Assembly (NCBI GenBank): GCA_023101885.1
Contig: JALPQD010000116.1
Coordinates: forward strand, 2,373,501 to 2,437,500
Direction of reading: 5' to 3'
DNA length: 64,000 nt
From: Typhlomys cinereus
Taxonomy: Eukaryota > Chordata > Mammalia > Rodentia > Platacanthomyidae
In this document: in pieces, positions 23,861-36,010 of the stretch
How the letters are laid out: every line of letters begins with the position of its first letter
Numbering within the stretch: position 1 is the first letter of the stretch
Position numbers and translations under genes: made by a program
The notes under the pieces: model-generated
Seen by the model: the letters and a program-made list of their open reading frames with translations, nothing else
What the model was told of the DNA's origin: nothing
Databases searched by the model: none

Positions 23861-23879
23861 GAGCACTGAATGCTAGGAA

Positions 23880-24475
23880 AATATTCTAATCACCAGTTCA
23901 TGGTACTGGCTTAAAAACAGAGACTCTGATCAATGGATTAGAATTGAGGACCCAGATATAAGCTCATGTATTTATAGTCAACTGAATTTTTACATAGGTG
24001 GTAAAAAAAATTGGAGATAGGATGGCATCTTTAACAAATGGTGATGAGAAAACTGTGGAGAAGTTTTCTCATCTATGTGGAGAAGAATAAAACTAGACCC
24101 TTATCTCTCACTCTGCACAGAAATTAACTCCAAATAGATTCAAGACCTCAATGTTAGAACAGAGATTCTAAAACTCCTAGAAGAAAGAATAAGGAGTATA
24201 CGGGAACAGATTGGCCTAGGTAAAGATTTTTCTGAATAGAACCAATTGCACAGGACAGAAGACCAATACTCATCAAGTGGGATTTCATGAAATTAAAAAG
24301 CTTCTGCTCAGCAAAAGAAATCATTAGTCAAGCAAAAAGACAACCATGGAATGGGAGAAAATCTTTGCTTAACCACATATCTGATAGAGGATTAATATCC
24401 ATAGTATACGAAGAACTTAAACAATGAAATGTCAAAGGAAACAAACAATGTAATTAAAAAATGAGCCTTAGAACT
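23880..24475 (+). mobile_element. Second old L1, ORF2 part (left of double insert)
   Basis: Sense ORF2 starting at 'catggtactggcttaaaaac' (a C-terminal third of ORF2), with 'gaccaatactcatcaagtgg' and 'gaatgggagaaaatctttg' blocks. Multiple stops. It is broken by antisense L1 tails from 24490 and resumes at 25674. Confidence 0.85.
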
Positions 24476-24489
24476 GAAAAGAAAAAAAT

Positions 24490-25052
24490 TTTTTAAACTT
24501 TTTTTATTATCTCCGCTCATACAAACTTAATAGGTACACCGGTTCCCTCCCTCCCTCCTCCTCCCCCCGACCCCTCTGCTCACCCTCCCCTGACCCCTCC
24601 CTCCCCATCCCCAGTGCCTCCCCTCCCCCAATCCCCAGAGAGTCCTTTAATGTGCATGCCAAACTCTCCTCTGGGTCCTCCTCTCCGATGACGTACAAGG
24701 ACCCAGTGGCGTTTCCCTGAACCCTTTCCTTTGTTCCCCTTAAGCATAGGAACACTATTTTGGCTGTCAATCCCTTGCCTCCAAGGATCTTGGTGCTTTT
24801 AGCAAATGCTAGAATTTGTGGGGTCAATAGTGTGTTGGACATTGTGCAGGGCATGCAAAGTCCAATTATGATTGCTTCAGCCCTAATTTGTGTGGAGTAT
24901 CTTGCATATCATTGCTCCTCCCATCCTTTTGCTCTTACACTCTTACCGCCCCCTCTTCTGCAAATTTCCCTGAGCTTCAGGATGGGGAGAGATTAGTCTG
25001 GCCTAGTTCTAGATGGTTGATATAGAGTTTCTGAAGTTCTGGATTATGGTTT
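24490..25052 (-). mobile_element. L1 3' UTR, antisense (insert A at shared site)
   Basis: 5'-truncated L1 holding only the 3' UTR. The plus strand starts with a T-run and 'ctcatacaaacttaataggt', then a C-rich tract, ending at 'gttctggattatggttt'. It has the young 'gagagtcctttaatgtgc' variant. It is flanked by copies of 'gaaaagaaaaaaattttt' (24476-24493) and 'gaaaagaaaaattttt' (25053-25068). Confidence 0.88.
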
Positions 25053-25068
25053 GAAAAGAAAAATTTTT

Positions 25069-25659
25069 ATTGTTATTATTTTTCCACTCTTACAAATTTA
25101 ATCGATACCCCAGTCTCCTCCCTCCCTCCACCCCTCCCCGGACCCACTTGCTCCCTCTCCCCTTTTTTCCCATTCCTTTTACCTCTCTCCCTCCCTTTCT
25201 CCCTATGCCTCCTTTCCCTTCCCCTCATCCCTGGAGCATCCTTTAGTGTGAATGTCAAACTTCCCTCTGTGTCTTCCACTCTAATGAGATGTAAGGACTC
25301 AATAGGATTGCCTAGAGCCCTTTCTTGTGCTCCCCTTTAGTATGGGAACACTATTGGAACTGTTAATCCTTGCCTCTAAGGCACCAGCCTGTGATCCATG
25401 CTAGATTTGGGGGGGGGGAGTCATTGATATGTCAGTCATTGCGCAGGTCATGCAAAATCCTATTATGGTTACTTCGCCCCTAACTTGTGTCGAGTATCTT
25501 GCATATTATTGCTTCTTTCCATCTTTAAACTCTTACAATCTTACCGCCCTCTCTTCCACAAATTTCCCTGAGCTTAAGGATGGAGAGAGATTTGGCAGGT
25601 CTGGTTCCAGGTAATTAATATAGGGTCTCTAATATTCTGAATTATGGTTTGTTGTTTTT
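25069..25659 (-). mobile_element. L1 3' UTR, antisense (insert B at shared site)
   Basis: Another 5'-truncated L1 3' UTR in the same orientation. It is of the older type, with 'ggagcatcctttagtgtg' matching the copy at 271-700. It is flanked by 25053-25068 and by 'gaaaagaaattttt' at 25660-25673, so inserts A and B share one target site. Confidence 0.88.
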
Positions 25660-27320
25660 GAAAAGAAATTTTTCACAGGACAAAATTCAAACACCTAGCA
25701 GATACCTTAAAAAATGTTCTACCTCCTTAGTTGTTAAGGAAATGCAAATTACAACTACTCTGAGATATCATCCTATCTCAGTGAGAATGGTTAAAATAAA
25801 ACACAGAAAAGCAAATGCTAGTGAAGACACAGGGGGAAAAGGGGTCGCTTATTCATTGTCAGTGGGAATGTAAGCTAAACGACCTCTTTGGAGATCAGTA
25901 TGAAGGTTCTTCGAAAAGTTAAAAATCAACTACCTTATGACTCAGCTATACCACTCCAGGGGATATTCCCAAAGGATATTACATCTTATTACAGAAATGC
26001 TTGTGTATCCATATTCATTGCAGTTCTATTTGAAATAATCAGTCTAAATGTCCAATAGTAGATGAATGGATAATGAAATATGTTACATATACACAATGGG
26101 ATATTATTTAGCTATCAAGAAAACTGAATTAATGAGATTTGTTGGCAAATGGATGGAACTAGAAGAAATTATCCTGAGGGGTCTCAGATGCAGGAAGACA
26201 GACACCACATGTTCTCCCTTATAAGTGGATGCTAGCATTGAACCTTCAGAATGTTATATATACTTAAATGGAAACTTCTGTAACAGCCATAAACTACAAA
26301 GCAACATAATTCAGGAGTGAGGGAAGATCCTAAATGACTGGAGCCAAAAGAACACAGGTAAGAAAGGGGAAAGAGAAATTGTAAAAGGAAAGTTCTAAAG
26401 AGAGGAGGGATAAAGGGAATAGGACATAGAAGGGGGTAAAGTTGCACATAGATGTGGAAGAAAAGCAATCAGTGGCCTTAGCCAGCTGTAAACACTGCAA
26501 GTTACAGTAACAACTCTGGCAGAGGAGTCCAGTGGAGCAACAGTGGTATGCAATGTACTGGGAAAACCAGTTGCTCTCTGAATGGTTTTGAAGCCTCACT
26601 TACTGACACTGGTACCTATCTAAGTAACAGTGGAAGGGGCACTCTCCACAGACACTAAATAGGGACATATGTCTTAGTGTTGACTATAAGCACTTGATAG
26701 AAAATGACCATCCAAATACTTCTCATTATACCTTTAGTGTTCAGCTTTAAACAGGCCACCAAAGTCACTCCCCCACCCATCCCCAAACTCAGGGAACCTC
26801 GCAGAAGAGGGGGTGGTTAGATTGCAAGAGCCTATGGATGGGAAGAGGTACTGCATGCCACAATACTGCAGTCACAACAGGGCTGTCACATCCAGGAGCT
26901 CACTGCAGTGAGGTATACCGCCACCAGATCTACACAATAGCGGACACATCAACATCTCCCCTCCTCATGGAGGAGCAAGGCTCTCAAGAAAAACACCTCC
27001 TCCCATAGAGACTCTTTGAGGCAGGTGCCAGACAAGAGATGAGGAGCTCTTCCACTTACAGGTTTGTCCGCTGGTGAGTTGCTTGTACGACTACAACTGC
27101 CTTAGCACTTGCTAGTACACGTTTCCCTACAGAGACTGTGGTCCGTGCAAGCAGACGACATAAGGGAGGAAGGGAGATGGCCTGAATGGAAAACTGGATA
27201 GTGGGTGAGAGAGAAGGGAGATGAGAGAGGAAAGGTGTAGGGGAAAGACATAAATTCATTCTATTTGCATATGAAAGTTTCAAAGAATAAAGAGAAAAAA
27301 GTAAGGTGGAAAAATGATAA
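25660..27320 (+). mobile_element. Second old L1, ORF2 C-terminus and 3' UTR (right part)
   Basis: Resumes at 'ttcacaggacaaaattcaaa' and encodes broken 'VVKEMQITTTLRYHPISVRM' type ORF2 sequence up to about 26230. A 3' UTR with 'ccccaaactcagggaacctc' and 'gaagagggggtgg' near 26785-26815 follows. The end near 27250-27320 is uncertain. Sequence after it (27330-27400) has CA-rich SINE-tail character. Confidence 0.8.
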
Positions 27321-27930
27321 AGATGGTTCCTGTTACCAACCTCGAGCCTCCACAAGCATGTAAACATGCTTACACAGACGTATACACCCTACACATACAC
27401 ACACGTGAAAATGGAAAAGGAAAAAAAAAGATGTGATTTTTGTGAAAGCATTCAGAACACCTTTTAACAACCTATACACAAAACAAGCAAATAAAACCAT
27501 TCTGGCCACTTTACATCTAAAGATTGGTGAATGAATGCAATTTCATGCTTTGAAGAAAATAAAATGTTAAAATATTAACATTTTATTTGCCACATTGATA
27601 ACCAACTTTTAAAGTTAACAAGCCATGTACAAGTCCCAGTTGCATTACTTAATCTTGGCTATTTCCCCTACATTTCAAATCACTAGAGAGATTCCCCGCT
27701 GTGTCAATTAGATACAATTTTATCAAACTGACAATTGAGAATAATTGGGAAAAATACATGGGGAGGATGAGGGGATGGGAAATAGGAGGGACATAGGAGA
27801 CACAGTGACAGAGGGACTTACAGAAAAACCCTAAGATTGTGGGAAGTAACCCCAAAGGAACATCCTATGCTAGTAATATATATAAAAAAACCCCAAAACC
27901 AAAAAAAAATTTTTTTCAAAAAAAGGAACA
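27321..27930. other. Unassigned; short CA-rich patch
   Basis: A CA-rich patch at about 27355-27405 resembles a SINE tail. The rest is AT-rich with A-runs near 27885-27920. Nothing coding. Confidence 0.35.
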
Positions 27931-28850
27931 AGAATGGGCAATCCCTATGCAGAGGAGCATAGAGTGAGGGAAAGGGGGGCAAAAAACTTTGAGCTGATTT
28001 ACTTAGAACCCATGGACAAAATTATCCTAGAAGTAACAGGAATGTGGCACTTTCTGATAAAATATTTGGTCAAAGGGGTCTTAAAGGCACCCAAACATTA
28101 TAGGCTTTTGGTATTGCTTTTGGTTGCTTTCCAGAAACTGTAAGACCCTATTATTGAAGATGTAACATAAATAGATCACAGAACATGGGCAAAATATATC
28201 AACTGGAACTGGTCTGAGGACTTTCTCCTTGCTGGAGAGCTTACACAGTACCAGGCAATACTGTAGAAGCTGCTGTGGGAGAGACATAATCACAAGTCCT
28301 ATCAACAACATCAGATCTACAAGTTGCAGTATAAATCACCATGGCAATAGGTGACGACCAGTGTAATAGTGGCATGAGCACCAAGGAAAACCAGTCGCTT
28401 TCTGATTGGATTCGAGACCCACTTGTCAGAATGGTACCATCCCTGTTACTGTAAACTAGAACGAGAACCTAAAAAAAAGGAAGGACATAGATCAATAGGG
28501 AAGACAACCAATAAACCAATAGGTAGGAAGACAGTGCATCAAACTACTCCGTAGGTAGCTGTGGTTATACCCATAGAATGGGAACTCATAGTGGAAATTT
28601 TCGGGTCTAAAACTGGTTGAGAAATGAAGGGAATGAAGGGAAATGCACAGGGTGACCTGAAGAGAGGTAACTTGATATACCTCAGAGGCCTGATCTCCAC
28701 CGTAGACAAGATAGAGTGAATCCGGGGGTCCGTAGAAGCATTCCGGTGAAAGGGTGAGTGGGAATGGGAGGAGATGTGAGGGAGGGAGAGAGGGAGGGAA
28801 GCTGGGATGAATATCAATCAATATCCTTGTAAAAGTAGAAACATAAAAAA
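27931..28850 (+). mobile_element. Older L1 3' UTR fragment
   Basis: The 'aaggaaaaccagtcgctttc' block and the following 'acccacttgtcagaatgg' parallel the 3' UTR of the neighbouring old L1 (about 26560-26610). It ends in a G-rich tract 'gggagggagagagggaggg' and an A-rich tail near 28850, as L1 3' ends do. No ORF2 is recognised. Confidence 0.6.
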
Positions 28851-28972
28851 ATTGACAATTGAGCGATAGCATTTGGCTCATTGGTAAAGAATTAGTGGTT
28901 ATGGTAAGCCTTTAATTAATTGATGTGGGATGATACAGCTCAGAGTGTATGGGAACATTCCCTGAACACGTG

Positions 28973-28976
<4 letters not shown>

Positions 28977-29052
<76 letters not shown>

Positions 29053-29054
29053 AA
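28977..29054. repeat. (GA)n microsatellite
   Basis: About 75 bases of uninterrupted then interrupted ga units. The serine/leucine-repeat ORF on the minus strand is an artefact of it. Confidence 0.97.
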
Positions 29055-29300
29055 GCTTGTTCAGTACTTTGATGTAATTTGGTATACTGGTATGCAGACA
29101 TTCTGACAACAAAGTATGTCCCTATGTCAGCTCTTGCTGTGGATTTGGTGTGTTAGTTCCCTAGGGTCCTGATGTTACTAGGAACACTCCTACCATGCTG
29201 GACTATGAACTGTAACCAGAGTTGTGAGCAAGAATAAAACCCCTGGTTCCCATAAGTTGCTTGTACTGCATTTGTTCAGCAACAGGGAGATGAAACTTAA
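29055..29300 (+). mobile_element. Possible hAT/URR1-like 3' end
   Basis: 'gtgagcaagaataaaacccc' followed by 'cataagttgcttgtactgc' resembles the 3' end of the non-autonomous rodent repeat also seen at 22789-23160. Extent and family are uncertain. Confidence 0.4.
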
Positions 29301-29934
29301 ATATCTGTCTACCATGTTTAAATGCTATCAAAGTGCATGTGCTAAAAATATCACATATTTGTTAGAACCTAAAGATTTCCAGTTGAACTTAAGATTGAAA
29401 GACTAAGTAACACAAATTACAATTAGCTGAGAAAGACAATACACAGTAAGAAAAGAGAAACTATGCACTGAAAAAAACACTGAAAAGGATGATACTGAAA
29501 ATGAAAGTAAGTCAAAAGAAAAAAACTGAAAGTAATGTAAAAACATGCATAGCTGAAGTACAATTGCTACTACAATGAAAATAGGTCCATCAGCTGCAAA
29601 ATGGATGCTTAAACTATGTTGTTTTCACTGTGTTACATTCCATATCGTTGTTTAAAAGGAGGCAGGTATGAAGATACAGTTATGAAAGTTCCCAGAACTT
29701 TGTTTGTTGAATAAAAAAGCAACATATAGAAAAAGAACTGTGATCCCACTCTTGTTCAAAATTTTGCACATGTAGCTGTGCTTGCAGAGGAAAGATGCTA
29801 CAGAAAACACAGTAAGGTGTGTCAGAAATGGATAGTCCTGGAGAGAAGCAGTGACGATGAGAGGAATGGGGCATATTCTCTATAGAGCTTTTCTTTTGCA
29901 CTTTATTTGTATCATTTGAAATATTAATGAACTT
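29301..29934. other. Unassigned DNA
   Basis: A-rich on the plus strand, with no recognisable repeat or coding motif. Confidence 0.4.
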
Positions 29935-32050
29935 TTGCTTTTTTTCTACCCAATACTCTACTTTATGCCTCCTTCTCCCATTGAAAGACATCTTCTAACA
30001 AACTTCTCTCCTCCCTCCTTCTCCAATGCTTCTTGTGCATGTGTCCCATTGAGTCCCCATTGGGAGGTCTCTTCTTGTATGCGCCTGGGTACCTTTTGCA
30101 GCATAGTCAATATTTCAATAGGTGTACCCCTTATGCATGAGAGGCCTCTTCTTGTGGCCAGTTTTGACCATCCGTGGTTAATCGAAGGGAGGTGGGCTAC
30201 TTGAACTTCTCCTTTGCTTATTGTTCCTGGTGTGGGACCAATTCTGTGTAGGTCTTGTGCAGGTGAGTTTGGGTTGCAGTGTGTTCAGCCTGAAGTGGTT
30301 TTAGGTTTCAGTGTTGGTCAGTATTCCTGCACCCAGATCTGCTTCTCACCTTTGTATCCAATCCTCTCTGGTGTATGCTGACATTTTGTGCTTGTGTATT
30401 TCTCAGTTGCTTTTTTTCTTCTATTAGGTCAGTGGTTCGTTTCATTGACCAGTTTCAACACTTAACAACCTTCATGCATACAGACTGAGAGCTGCATTAC
30501 TTTACTGGCTTAAAGAGAAGTGTTTAGAAGCTGACGTGTTGTCATGTCTGCTAAATAAGGCAATAGTGAGCTCTCCACAGACGGAGCCTTCACCAATCTT
30601 GCTTTCAGCCAGACTTATAATGACCAGGCATGGGTAACTTACTGATGACTAGGTCTTAAATCCCATAATGGAGCAGATGGTCGTCTCCATAAAATTCATG
30701 CCACTAATTACATCTACAATGTTCTTGTTTGGATGGACTATGTTGAAGTTCACAGGGTTTCTAGCTGGGTAAGACAAAAGAAAACTTTTCTTCTTTGGCA
30801 GCTTGTATATTATCTTACTGTAGTATGTCAGCCAGCCTGAAAGAAGATAGTTTTTGGGTCACTTCAAGCTTTCCTTAAATCTTGTGGCCAAAGTGGATGT
30901 TGTTTTCAGTAACAGGGTCTGACGTTATGGTGAGCAACCAAGAGCTGTGATTATAGCCTATATTGTTTTGGGAGGAGGTCTCTAAAACCTTTGTGACTAA
31001 CAGCTTCTTCCGGAGTGTCTCCTGTCTGGTATTGAGGGTTTTGTGTGACCATCTACATCTTCTGGGTGGAACATCTCTTAGCGATCATTGGTATCTTTTG
31101 TTCTTTCCCTCTCTGTATATCCCGTGTAGGGTATCTCTAATTAAAGTCTTTCTTTCCTGTTTTTGTAGGTGTTGTGTTTTTGAGGATACTGAGAAGTGGA
31201 TTTCCATGTGGCTTTATTGTTTGTCTCAGGAATCCATTTCTTTTCTCTCCCATCCTCCTTTTCCTTATCTTCTCCTCAAATGATCCTACTGTACCCTTTG
31301 TGTTCTCTTGCTTCTCCCTCCTTGCCTCTGTGTCCCAACTTTTATAGCAGTTCTCCTGGATTTAGTCTGTATTCTCAGTCAAGCATAGACAAGAGAGAAC
31401 ATGCAGCACTTTTCTTTCAGCTCTCAGGTTGCCTCACTAAGAGTAATTTTTGAGTTCTGGTTGTCTGCAAATTTTATTCTTCTTCATGGCTGAATAATAG
31501 TCCATTGTGTATGTATATGGCACATTAACTATCCATTCATCAGTTAAGAGACATCTAAGTTGATTCTCCTTCCTGGTTATTGTGAATTTATTGCATGAAG
31601 ATGGATGTTCTGGTGTTCCTGTAGTAAAATAGAGATTTTGGGAATATACTTAAGAGTGCCATAACTAGGTCATATGGTATTTCCATTCCATGTTTTTAAG
31701 GAACTTCCACACTGCTTTCTAAAGTGACTGCACCTGTATATATCCCCATTAACAGTGAATAAGAGTTCCCTTTTCTCCATATGCCACCAAAATTTGTTAT
31801 TTTTTCTCTTGATCTTGGCCATTCTGACTGGGGTAAGATGTAACCTCAAATTAGTTTACTTTACATTTCCCCAATGGCTAAGGATGTTAAACATATTTTT
31901 AGGTATTTCTTGTATATTTGTATTTCTTCTTTGGTGGACTTTCAGTTTAGCTCCTTGGCCTATTTTTATTGGATTGTTTGCTTTCTTTTTATTTATTTTT
32001 TGAGTTTTTTGTATATCCTAGTCACTAGTTTCCAGTCAGATGAGTAGCTG
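29935..32050 (-). mobile_element. Old L1, antisense (3' UTR and ORF2 C-terminus)
   Basis: The right part (about 31440-32050) is ORF2 C-terminal antisense: 'ttcatggctgaataatagtc' and 'ccattgtgtatgtatatgg' mark the 'YYSA/WYIYT' region, and 'ggtcatatggtatttccatt' and 'ccattctgactggggtaag' follow. The left part is an antisense 3' UTR. It is old and riddled with stops. The 5' break lies near 32050. Confidence 0.75.
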
Positions 32051-32100
32051 GCTACGATATCCTATTCTGTAGGCTGTCTCTTGGCTTGGTTTACTGCTAC

Positions 32101-32133
<33 letters not shown>
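32101..32133. repeat. (GT)n microsatellite
   Basis: Pure gt dinucleotides for about 32 bases. Confidence 0.97.
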
Positions 32134-32135
<2 letters not shown>

Positions 32136-32329
32136 GGGAAGAGGTCTGTGTGACCTCTGTATGAAACAGAAACATACACCTTTTGTTTGGACGGGTATCT
32201 CTTTCCACCTTGCTATTATTAGGAATATAAGCATACACCACTGCACCTAACATATCCCCAGTCTTTTAACCTTTGAGAATTTTTTTCTGTTGATATTTCT
32301 CTCTTCCACCTCCCACTCTTCCTTTCTCT

Positions 32330-32410
32330 ATTCCTTTTTGGTTTGAGACAAGATTTTGCTGGGTTACTTAAGTAGCCCAGGTTGCTTTGAACTTCCAGTG
32401 GGCATCCTGC
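32330..32410 (-). mobile_element. B1-like SINE fragment, antisense
   Basis: The plus strand reads 'ttgagacaagattttgctgg', then 'agtagcccaggttgctttga', the reverse complement of the B1 3' half. The rest of the element is degraded. A B1-like scrap 'aagcatacaccactgcacct' at 32229-32248 may be related. Confidence 0.6.
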
Positions 32411-32569
32411 CTCAATCTTTCCTCTTTTAAATATTTCTAAAACTTTTTTTTTCTTTTCTTTTGTGTCACCTGTGCTTCTGTACTCGGTTTGCCTTTCTTA
32501 TTCTTGTTCAATTTGCAGATCTTCCTCTTATGCCTAGAGATCTTCATATGTTTGTGTTTCCATTAGTCA

Positions 32570-33005
32570 TTAGTCAAGGTCCTCTAGAGGAACAGGATCA
32601 GTACAGTGAATGTACATTAAAGAAGATTTATTAGACTGACTTACACAATAGTTTGGATAGTCCAGTGATGGCCATATTCACAGTAGAGAGGCTGAGAACC
32701 TGGGAGTATCCTGCTTCATTAGGCGGGGCGCATCAACATTAGGCTGATGCCTCACCCTGGTGCTGAGGGCCTTGTGGATTCCTGGAGGCCACCAGTCGGG
32801 CCTGTAAAACAAAGCTTTTCCCTTGGAGTTCCACTTATGCACCACCGGAAGGTGCTGACTACATGTAAGGTGCGTCTTCCTGCTCCAAACAACTGATGAA
32901 GACCTCGCACAGGTGTGCTCCCAGGCTTATCATTTCACTGATTCCAGAGCTAGCCAAACCTTTACAATCAAGATTCATTATTACAATGTTCATTCACAAA
33001 TGACT
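32570..33005 (-). mobile_element. DNA-transposon-like (hAT/URR1-type) element
   Basis: 'aaggtcctctagaggaacag', 'gaagatttattagactgact', and further 'caccaccggaaggtgctg' and 'ctgatgaagacctcgcacag' blocks resemble an abundant rodent non-autonomous repeat that I associate with URR1. The strand is assigned by the usual orientation of the 'tttattagactgactta' block. Terminal repeats not verified. Confidence 0.5.
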
Positions 33006-34138
33006 GAGCTGCACATAGGTGGTCACCACAGGTTCTTTGTACTGTTGTAGTTCTGTGCTGTTTTTCCTGCAGGATTTGTTTCTCAATGAGATGGTTGACT
33101 TCTACCTCTATTTAAGTGGAAAAGGCACGCCAGCACATTAACAGTCTATGGGTGGGAAGCAACAGCTTCAGAAGTCTTTGCCACAGCATTGAAAGGCACC
33201 GCTGCGAGCAAGAAGTCCCTAATGTGTTTACAGAACATCTTCTTCTAGATTTAAGAACATTTAAGGTTTTAGTGCAGAAACAATCCTTTTACTGAGCTAT
33301 CTGTACAGTAGTAAGGGAAGGCATTACTCATTACGTCTTCTCAATCTTCACAAACTGTAACAGTCTCAGTGTTTCTTTGTTCTCATGGCCTTTACACTTC
33401 TGAACACTGGGGAGTAACTGTTTTATTTAATGTTCCCCAGTTTAGAGTTGTCTGAAATTTTCTCGTAATAGGAATGGGATTATGTATTTATGCCAAAGTG
33501 CTGTTGATCTCAAGATGATAAAGTAAGAAAGCAAAATATATGGCCCAATACCAGATAATATAAACACTGAACACTGTCATAAGACACTCACCATTTTTTC
33601 CTTATATTATGCAGGAAGATATTTTGAGATGAAATAAAAGAAGCAAATAAGGAATAGCCTTTTATCATTCTTTTTTTTAGCATTTTTAACATCCGTTGAT
33701 GATTATTGCAATAATTATGTCTCTATTTTTAACAAATGGTAATGTCCTGTTTCTAATATTTTTAATACTTACTAACTGGAATTTTACTTTAAAGAAGACT
33801 TGTATTTTTACTTGTATTTAAGGTTTTTATATCAATGCAAATTTTTGGATACACACTTGATTCTATTGATTTTAACACTATTATTTGTGTTTTACATTCT
33901 ATTCAAATGGGGCTTGAAAAATTACTTTTTATGGTTGATTTCAAATATGATCCTATGTTGCTGACAAAGCACAGATGGAGTAGTATAATCTTTTAACACC
34001 TGAGCTTTCCTTTAGGACAGTGTAAGGTCATTTTTTGTAAATATTCTTGGAATGTGTGATTTAATGAACATTTTTAACTTTACAAATTACAAAACAAAAT
34101 ATTAAGATACACTAATATTTTAGTGAATTACTTTTTCT
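33006..34138. other. Unassigned AT-rich DNA
   Basis: No recognised repeat or gene. Confidence 0.4.
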
Positions 34139-34218
34139 GGCAGCACTTAGGATTGAAGCAGCATTTCCTGTGTGATAGACAACTGCCCTATCACTGCATT
34201 ACCATCCAAGCCCCTGTT
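34139..34218 (-). mobile_element. ID SINE, antisense
   Basis: The minus strand begins 'ggggcttggatggtaatgca' and has a tRNA-Ala-like B box 'cttcaatcctaagtgctgcc'. That is the ID layout with several substitutions. Confidence 0.7.
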
Positions 34219-36010
34219 TACTAAGTTATTAAAGAAGAGAGACACCTGTGCTACCATCGTCCACATGCAAAAATGTAATCTTCCTGGTGACAGAAAATCA
34301 AATGTCATTTTCTGACTATGCACCTTCTGTCCACCTTGTAAAAACTCATGAATTCAGTTTATGGTTATTTACTTACTACTTCTTTCAGTAAGTTTACCTT
34401 CAAAGTATGCATGATGAAAAACTAAACTTTAGAAGAAAAAGAAACCATGAAAACATGGTTATTTTATTAATCTACTAATATTGTATTAAGTAAACTACAA
34501 CATAAGGAGTTCCAGAGAGGATGAGAAAACATTTTGTAATGACACAAGGGTTAGTTCACTAAGAATACACTCTATTTCTACATGCTATTTATTTAATAAC
34601 AAAACTCAAAAATACATGAAGCAAAAATGATAGGCATTTAAAAGGCTTCTACTCACAAGTGAAAACTTTTAATACTCCTTCTTCAGTAATGGACAGAATA
34701 AATAGTTCTGGAAAATATGTAGATGTAAATAACTACCCAGTGGACCTTCAGAATTCTACACTTAGCAACTGCAGAATGTGCATTTCCTTTCCAAATGCAC
34801 ATAGAACATAACTCATGGATTTTTACTAATTAGTGAGTATACTTGCACATTTACTTGCTACTTGACTATTGCAGCTCCTTTGTTTTGCCCAGAATGCTTT
34901 ACTAGAATAAACCACATGCTTCAACTGAATAATATCTTACATCTGCCTCTTTCTAGAGACTGTTCTTAGCTGATGAGCTCCACCTTAGTCTTAGGAGGCC
35001 AATGCTTAGAATGTTTAGGACATACTGTGGCATGAGTGGCAGCCCAAAGTCAATGACTGATACATGTTGGGGTGCAACAGGTCATTTATCTTCTGGGATA
35101 TAATTCATGCTCCAGAATTCCCTATTGATATGACGGTAAGGCGAATTTCGTCTTTACCCACATCCTTACCAAACTTCCTCTGTCCCTCCCTATTTCCCTT
35201 GTAGGGATTTCCTGCAAAAAGGATAGCATCTTATATTAATTAAACAAGCATCTCTGTTTTAGGCTCTATCGAACCTTATTTAGGGTAGTTGTACTGCTTC
35301 TTTGGAAACAGTCTAGAAAAGTTACTAGTGTCTCTGAAAGGCTGTGACAGTGGAAATGCTGGCTTTAGCTTGAGAAAAATGTGAACATGATACAGATGGA
35401 AATAAGGTATTAGTCTATGTAGTATCTCTGGCACACAAGGACCATGGGAAGGAGAGCAGGTATTAAGACAAAAGAACTGGTCAGTTACTGCTGTGCACCA
35501 TGGACTTAATGAAGAAAAAGAGTTATGATTTTGAATGATTAAGCACAAACTTACAGCAAAAAATAAAAGTCAGCAAATGAACAAAGTTGTATATTGGGAA
35601 TATGACTTCATTATGAGTGGTGAGTATAAGAGACCTTTCATTATAGTCAAGTCTTTGCAAATTTAAGCCCAGAAAGAGACTCCTAGGAATCCTTGGAACT
35701 TATGAAAGGGACACACTCATTTTTAGGAGCCACACCTCTGAAATGCAAAGGCTTCGAGGGAAGCTAGTTTTTTACAGAAATATAATGTCCTTTTTCACCT
35801 AGGGACCACCAGAGCAATGACTATGATCAAATCTTAGCATGGCGCCATGGAAAAATCCTTGGGACTGAGAACAGAGAGGCAGATTTGATGCTAAAATAGC
35901 ATGTGCCACCTGCCTAAAATGTTCTGTAGGAACTGGATGAGTTGTCCTGGGAATAATGCATGAATGTGCTGAAGCGGAAGAAGTACAATATGATGGTGCA
36001 TATGTCTGGG
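34219..36010. other. Unassigned DNA
   Basis: No repeat family or coding gene recognised. ORFs up to 90 codons (for example 35276-35548 minus) have no motif or codon structure that I trust. Confidence 0.4.
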
